NCBI GenBank assembly: GCA_030042885.1
Contig: JASHYW010000333.1
Coordinates: 1-7,420, forward strand
From: Streptosporangiaceae bacterium
Lineage (GTDB): Bacteria; Actinomycetota; Actinomycetes; Streptosporangiales; Streptosporangiaceae
Length of the DNA stretch: 7,420 bases
Direction of reading: 5' to 3'
Position 1 is the stretch's first letter; each line of letters begins with the position of its first letter. The notes under the pieces are model-generated. The model saw only the letters and a program-made list of their open reading frames with translations, made no database searches and was not told the DNA's origin. Made by a program: the position numbers and the translations under genes. Shown here piece by piece: positions 5,656 through 7,420 of the stretch.

Positions 5656-6021
5656 ATGAGCATGCCCCGCTATGAGGTCGTGCCGATCGGATGGGTGGAA
5701 TCCCCGCTCACCGACCCGGAGCACGCACCATGCCGGGGCGATGAGGGCGCGCCGCCAGCGTGGATCGTTTTCGAGCCCGAGGTCGGCGAAGGGATCCGCG
5801 ACCTTCGCGCTGGTACCGAGGGAGAAGAACCACGCCGCGGAGAAACGCCCGTTCAGAACCCATCGAAGCCCCCCAGACCAGGCGAAACCGGCGGACGGTC
5901 GCATCCTCCAGTCGGCTGCACTTGTGCGCCCGGGCCGAAGGAGGGTGGCTTGTCAGCTGGCCAGCCCCAGCGCGGTCCCGGGGTCGTATCAGGTAACAGG
6001 TATCCGGCTCTGACATGGTGA
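5656..6021 (+). pseudogene. Truncated TrmO/TsaA-like (UPF0066, YaeB-type) protein
   Basis: From the ATG at 5656 the first 55 residues match the start of TrmO-family proteins: YEVVPIGWVESPLTDPEHAP (6-25), then GDEGAPPAWIVFEPEVGEGIRDLRAGTE (28-55). TrmO methylates N6-threonylcarbamoyladenosine at tRNA position 37 using SAM. Actinobacterial relatives of this branch may act on other substrates. After GTE (about 5820) the expected hydrophobic strand and the rest of the roughly 150-residue beta-barrel domain are absent. The frame instead runs through proline/glycine/arginine-rich sequence to a stop at 6021. No other frame restores the family within 200 bp, so this is a truncation by deletion or insertion, not a single frameshift. 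An alternative ATG is at 5662. There is no Shine-Dalgarno. It could be translated as an odd chimera but is probably non-functional. Confidence 0.65.
5822..6009. other. Unrecognised sequence replacing the end of the TrmO-like gene
   Basis: No protein family or RNA is recognised on either strand. The switch from TrmO sequence occurs next to GGTACC (5813-5818). The segment continues to the promoter of the small cysteine-rich gene. Confidence 0.4.
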
Positions 6022-6038
6022 CGGCTGTGGCCTACTGT
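6010..6038 (+). promoter_or_regulatory. Probable promoter of the cysteine-rich small-protein gene
   Basis: CTGACA (6010-6015) and TACTGT (6033-6038) are spaced by exactly 17 bp, five of six and four of six matches to the housekeeping consensus. Transcription would start near 6045, leaving a leader of about 20 nt that contains the AGGAGG ribosome binding site. Confidence 0.6.
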
Positions 6039-6053
6039 CCGGTCCGGCCAGGC

Positions 6054-6060
6054 AGGAGGT
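6054..6060 (+). promoter_or_regulatory. Consensus ribosome binding site AGGAGGT
   Basis: This is a near-perfect anti-16S complement 4-5 nt before the ATG at 6065. It is the strongest Shine-Dalgarno in the window and fixes the start of the small cysteine-rich protein. Confidence 0.8.
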
Positions 6061-6064
6061 CATC

Positions 6065-6484
6065 ATGAAACACGTCCACCGCACTGGCCGCTGGCTGGCC
6101 AGCCTGACCAGACGCGCCAGTTTCCTGCTCGCCTGCCACGCGGCCGTGCCGGCCCTGCCGGTGACCACGCAGCCTGGACCGCCTCGCTGGGTCACGCAGT
6201 CGCCGCAGCCCGTCCCGCCCCGCACGATCGCCGCATCCGAGCCGCGCGTCAGCGCCCGACCGCAGGCTCCATCGGGAAGGCTGCACACAATAGCCGCGCC
6301 CGCCTTGCTGCCGCACACTGTCCAGCTGTGCATCCACTGCCGGGGGAACCCGGCCGGTTTCTGGGTCAGCGGCACGGGCGCCACGACGGTACGCCGGCCG
6401 TGGTGCCTGTCCTGCTGCGAGGAACTGGACCGGGACCGCTGCGACATGATCCCGTTCGATTACTGGATGCCAAGGCAGGCATGA
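6065..6484 (+). CDS. Small cysteine-rich (zinc-ribbon-like) hypothetical protein
   Basis: The product has 139 residues. The N-terminal half is basic, then proline-rich and low in complexity (LTRRASFLLACHAAVPALPV at 14-33, then Q/P-rich to about 75); a cleavable signal peptide is possible but weak. The conserved-looking part is the C-terminal 55 residues: CIHC (89-92), NPAGFWVSGTG (95-105), RRPWCLSCC (110-118), LDRDRCDMIPFD (121-132). The two CxxC pairs (89/92 and 114/117) with C118 and C126 suggest a zinc ribbon or knuckle. I recall similar short CLSCC...RCD-IPF proteins in actinomycetes but no assigned function. The gene has its own promoter-like sequence, a consensus ribosome binding site and a hairpin downstream. 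It is therefore a monocistronic, probably expressed gene among decayed neighbours. Confidence 0.72.
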   Translation: MKHVHRTGRWLASLTRRASFLLACHAAVPALPVTTQPGPPRWVTQSPQPVPPRTIAASEPRVSARPQAPSGRLHTIAAPALLPHTVQLCIHCRGNPAGFWVSGTGATTVRRPWCLSCCEELDRDRCDMIPFDYWMPRQA

Positions 6485-6591
6485 CGCAGCTACTGGCGCT
6501 CGGCCATGTCGGCCAGGCCCCAGCGCCCGTCTGTTACACGCATATTGAGTTTTCGTGCGCCACTTGAAGAGGCCGAAGGATGGATCCCAGT

Positions 6592-6627
6592 CGCGCACCG
6601 ATCGGCGGGTCGGTGCGCGTTCTTTCT
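6592..6627 (+). terminator. Rho-independent-like terminator hairpin
   Basis: A 10-bp perfect stem (6592-6601 with 6610-6619, CGCGCACCGA / TCGGTGCGCG) has an 8-nt loop and is followed by TTCTTTCT (6620-6627). It lies about 110 bp after the small cysteine-rich gene. It would end that transcript; the interrupted T-run is usual for high-GC actinomycetes. Confidence 0.65.
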
Positions 6628-6737
6628 CCCGCCCGTCTCGCTCAGCGTGATGGGCGTGCGGTTGCATGTTGGGACCGCTGGCCTAACGAGCCGAGGCTGC
6701 CTTCAGGGCAGTTATGGAGACGGCCTCCGGCGCCGCG

Positions 6738-6758
6738 AGCGGGCCACGTGGTCCCGCT
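6738..6758. repeat. Near-perfect palindrome centred on CACGTG
   Basis: AGCGGGCCAC (6738-6747) and GTGGTCCCGCT (6748-6758) are complementary with one unpaired base and no loop. This looks like a dimeric regulator site or cruciform more than a terminator, as there is no T-run. There is no adjacent promoter, so its role is unknown. Confidence 0.45.
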
Positions 6759-6794
6759 GGCCCCAGTTGGGCTAACCCTTAACAAGGCTGCTTC

Positions 6795-7181
6795 TTATTT
6801 AGGCTTATCGTGTAGGCGTAAAGTTGACGCCAGGCCTTCGCGGCGGGACGGGCGTACGGGCTGCGAGGTGCGGGTGTCTCCGTCCGGGCTAGCGAGCTGG
6901 CGTTCGAGGTCGGTGAATGCGTTGATAATCTCCGGGGCTTCGAAGGCGCGGTTCCTCCGGCCGACGGTGACCTGGGTCAAGACCCCGGCAGATACCAATC
7001 GCTCGATGGCTGCGTTGGTCTGCGGGTAGCTGCGCCCGATCAGCGCTGCGGCTCCGCCGACGATCAGGACGGGTGCTCCGGCGATCGACTTGATGAGCAG
7101 ATCGGCGGCGGAGTTTGCGCGGACGCTCCCCAGCCGGGTGCGCCATTCGCTTTGGATCTGCTGGATGCGTTCTTCAAACAA
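6795..7181 (-). pseudogene. Fic-family protein, C-terminal remnant
   Basis: This 128-residue frame reads as the region after the Fic core of actinobacterial Fic (AMP-transferring) proteins: FEERIQQIQSEWRTRL (2-17), then RANSAADLLIKSI, then the winged-helix stretch GGAAALIGRSYPQTNAAIERLV (42-63) and GVLTQVTVGRRNRAF (66-80), ending in FTDLERQLASP (89-99). The catalytic motif HPFxxGNGR, which would lie upstream, is missing. The in-frame sequence runs into a TAA at 7241-7239, and what lies beyond looks like a different gene. The listed TTG start (7181) has no Shine-Dalgarno and is probably internal. The remnant could still bind DNA through the winged helix but cannot transfer AMP. The cause may be an insertion element on the right. 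Family call is from motif memory. Confidence 0.7.
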
Positions 7182-7320
7182 GGTCGCCCTTCTGCCGGAC
7201 GCGAGCCGACTCCATACCCGACTGGTGATCCCTTGCGATTAGGCCGAAGTTACGGCCAGTTCGGTAGGAAATTCTGCGCCTGAGCTGGTGTTTTGCCGGG
7301 CTGGCCGGGTTTTGTTCTGG
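7182..7320. other. Junction between the Fic remnant and the right-edge gene
   Basis: This stretch holds stop codons in the Fic frame (7239-7241) and a small hairpin GGCCG-AAGTTA-CGGCC (7242-7257). If the right-edge gene is a transposase, the end of its element should lie here. I could not identify the terminal repeat because the other end is outside the window. Confidence 0.4.
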
Positions 7321-7420
7321 CTACTTCAAGGTCAGCGGGATCGAGACGCCGATCAGGTCGAAGGCTTCCCGCTGGACGCTGGTTGGCTCGGTGAGCATCG
7401 GCACGGTGATCTGGGTGCCG
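7321..7420 (-). CDS. C-terminus of an unidentified protein, possibly an IS transposase (partial)
   Basis: Only the last 32 codons and the TAG stop (7323-7321) are inside the window; the 5-prime part lies to the right. The visible tail includes ITVPMLTEPTSVQREAFDLIG and ends IPLTLK. Clean actinomycete codon use and absence of stops argue that it is coding. The LTEPT-x-x-QREAFDLIG type of ending recalls the tails of some actinobacterial DDE transposases, and its position beside a truncated Fic gene fits. The evidence is too short for a firm family call. Confidence 0.45.
   Translation of the reverse strand, partial: GTQITVPMLTEPTSVQREAFDLIGVSIPLTLK

Larger units (their letters stand above)
6485..6794. 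other. Gene-free stretch with a terminator hairpin and a palindrome
   Basis: No coding frame here resembles a protein and no tRNA signature (GTTCGANTC arm) was found. It holds the hairpin at 6592-6627 and the CACGTG-centred palindrome at 6738-6758. An A/T-richer tail (6770-6800) lies just past the end of the Fic remnant, which ends convergently from the right. Confidence 0.5.

Noticed and set aside
6032..6667. Minus-strand frames of 211 and 152 codons opposite the small cysteine-rich gene
   Set aside because: They have no motifs or ribosome binding site, and the plus strand carries the promoter, ribosome binding site and conserved cysteine pattern.
6660..6720. Possible tRNA-like or small RNA hairpin (CTGCC-TTCAG-GGCAG)
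   Set aside because: There is only a short stem, with no cloverleaf arms or GTTCGANTC T-loop.

Overview
The window is GC-rich (well over 60 percent by eye), uses G/C-ending codons and many GTG/TTG starts, and carries protein families typical of actinomycetes. A Streptosporangiales-type or related filamentous actinomycete chromosome is the likely source. This is inference from composition and remembered family resemblance, since no search was run. It reads as an accessory region in which a few intact genes sit among broken ones.

Left part (1-1226): a minus-strand operon of a YtrA-type GntR repressor followed by an ABC transporter ATPase that runs off the window. The two genes share a stop/start overlap. 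A 15-bp-arm inverted repeat covers the repressor's start codon and its probable -10 box, so the operon is probably autoregulated and leaderless or nearly so.

Plus-strand block (1536-3104): a promoter, then a Phd-like antitoxin gene whose best-placed start is an unusual ATT codon. An overlapping, prematurely stopped RelE-like toxin remnant follows, then an unrecognised protein with a CxC...H motif and a helical, probably coiled-coil C-terminal half.

Recombinase graveyard (3101-4834, minus strand): one tyrosine recombinase gene broken by three single-base frameshifts and a 303-bp insertion, followed directly by the truncated start of a second recombinase. The insertion has imperfect inverted ends and carries most of a five-copy GATGCAAC motif cluster.

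Methyltransferase pair (4885-6021): a class I SAM methyltransferase (minus) whose C-terminal third looks frame-scrambled, head to head with a plus-strand TrmO/TsaA-like gene that loses its family sequence after about 55 residues. Their start codons are only 18 bp apart.

Right part (6010-7420): a small cysteine-rich protein with a clear promoter and Shine-Dalgarno and a hairpin terminator downstream. A Fic-family C-terminal remnant lacking the catalytic domain follows, and at the window edge lies the C-terminus of a minus-strand protein that may be an insertion-sequence transposase.

The genes best supported as intact are the GntR regulator, the ABC ATPase (as far as seen), the antitoxin, the CxC/coiled-coil protein and the small cysteine-rich protein. 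Much of the remainder is decayed mobile-element, toxin and methyltransferase material.
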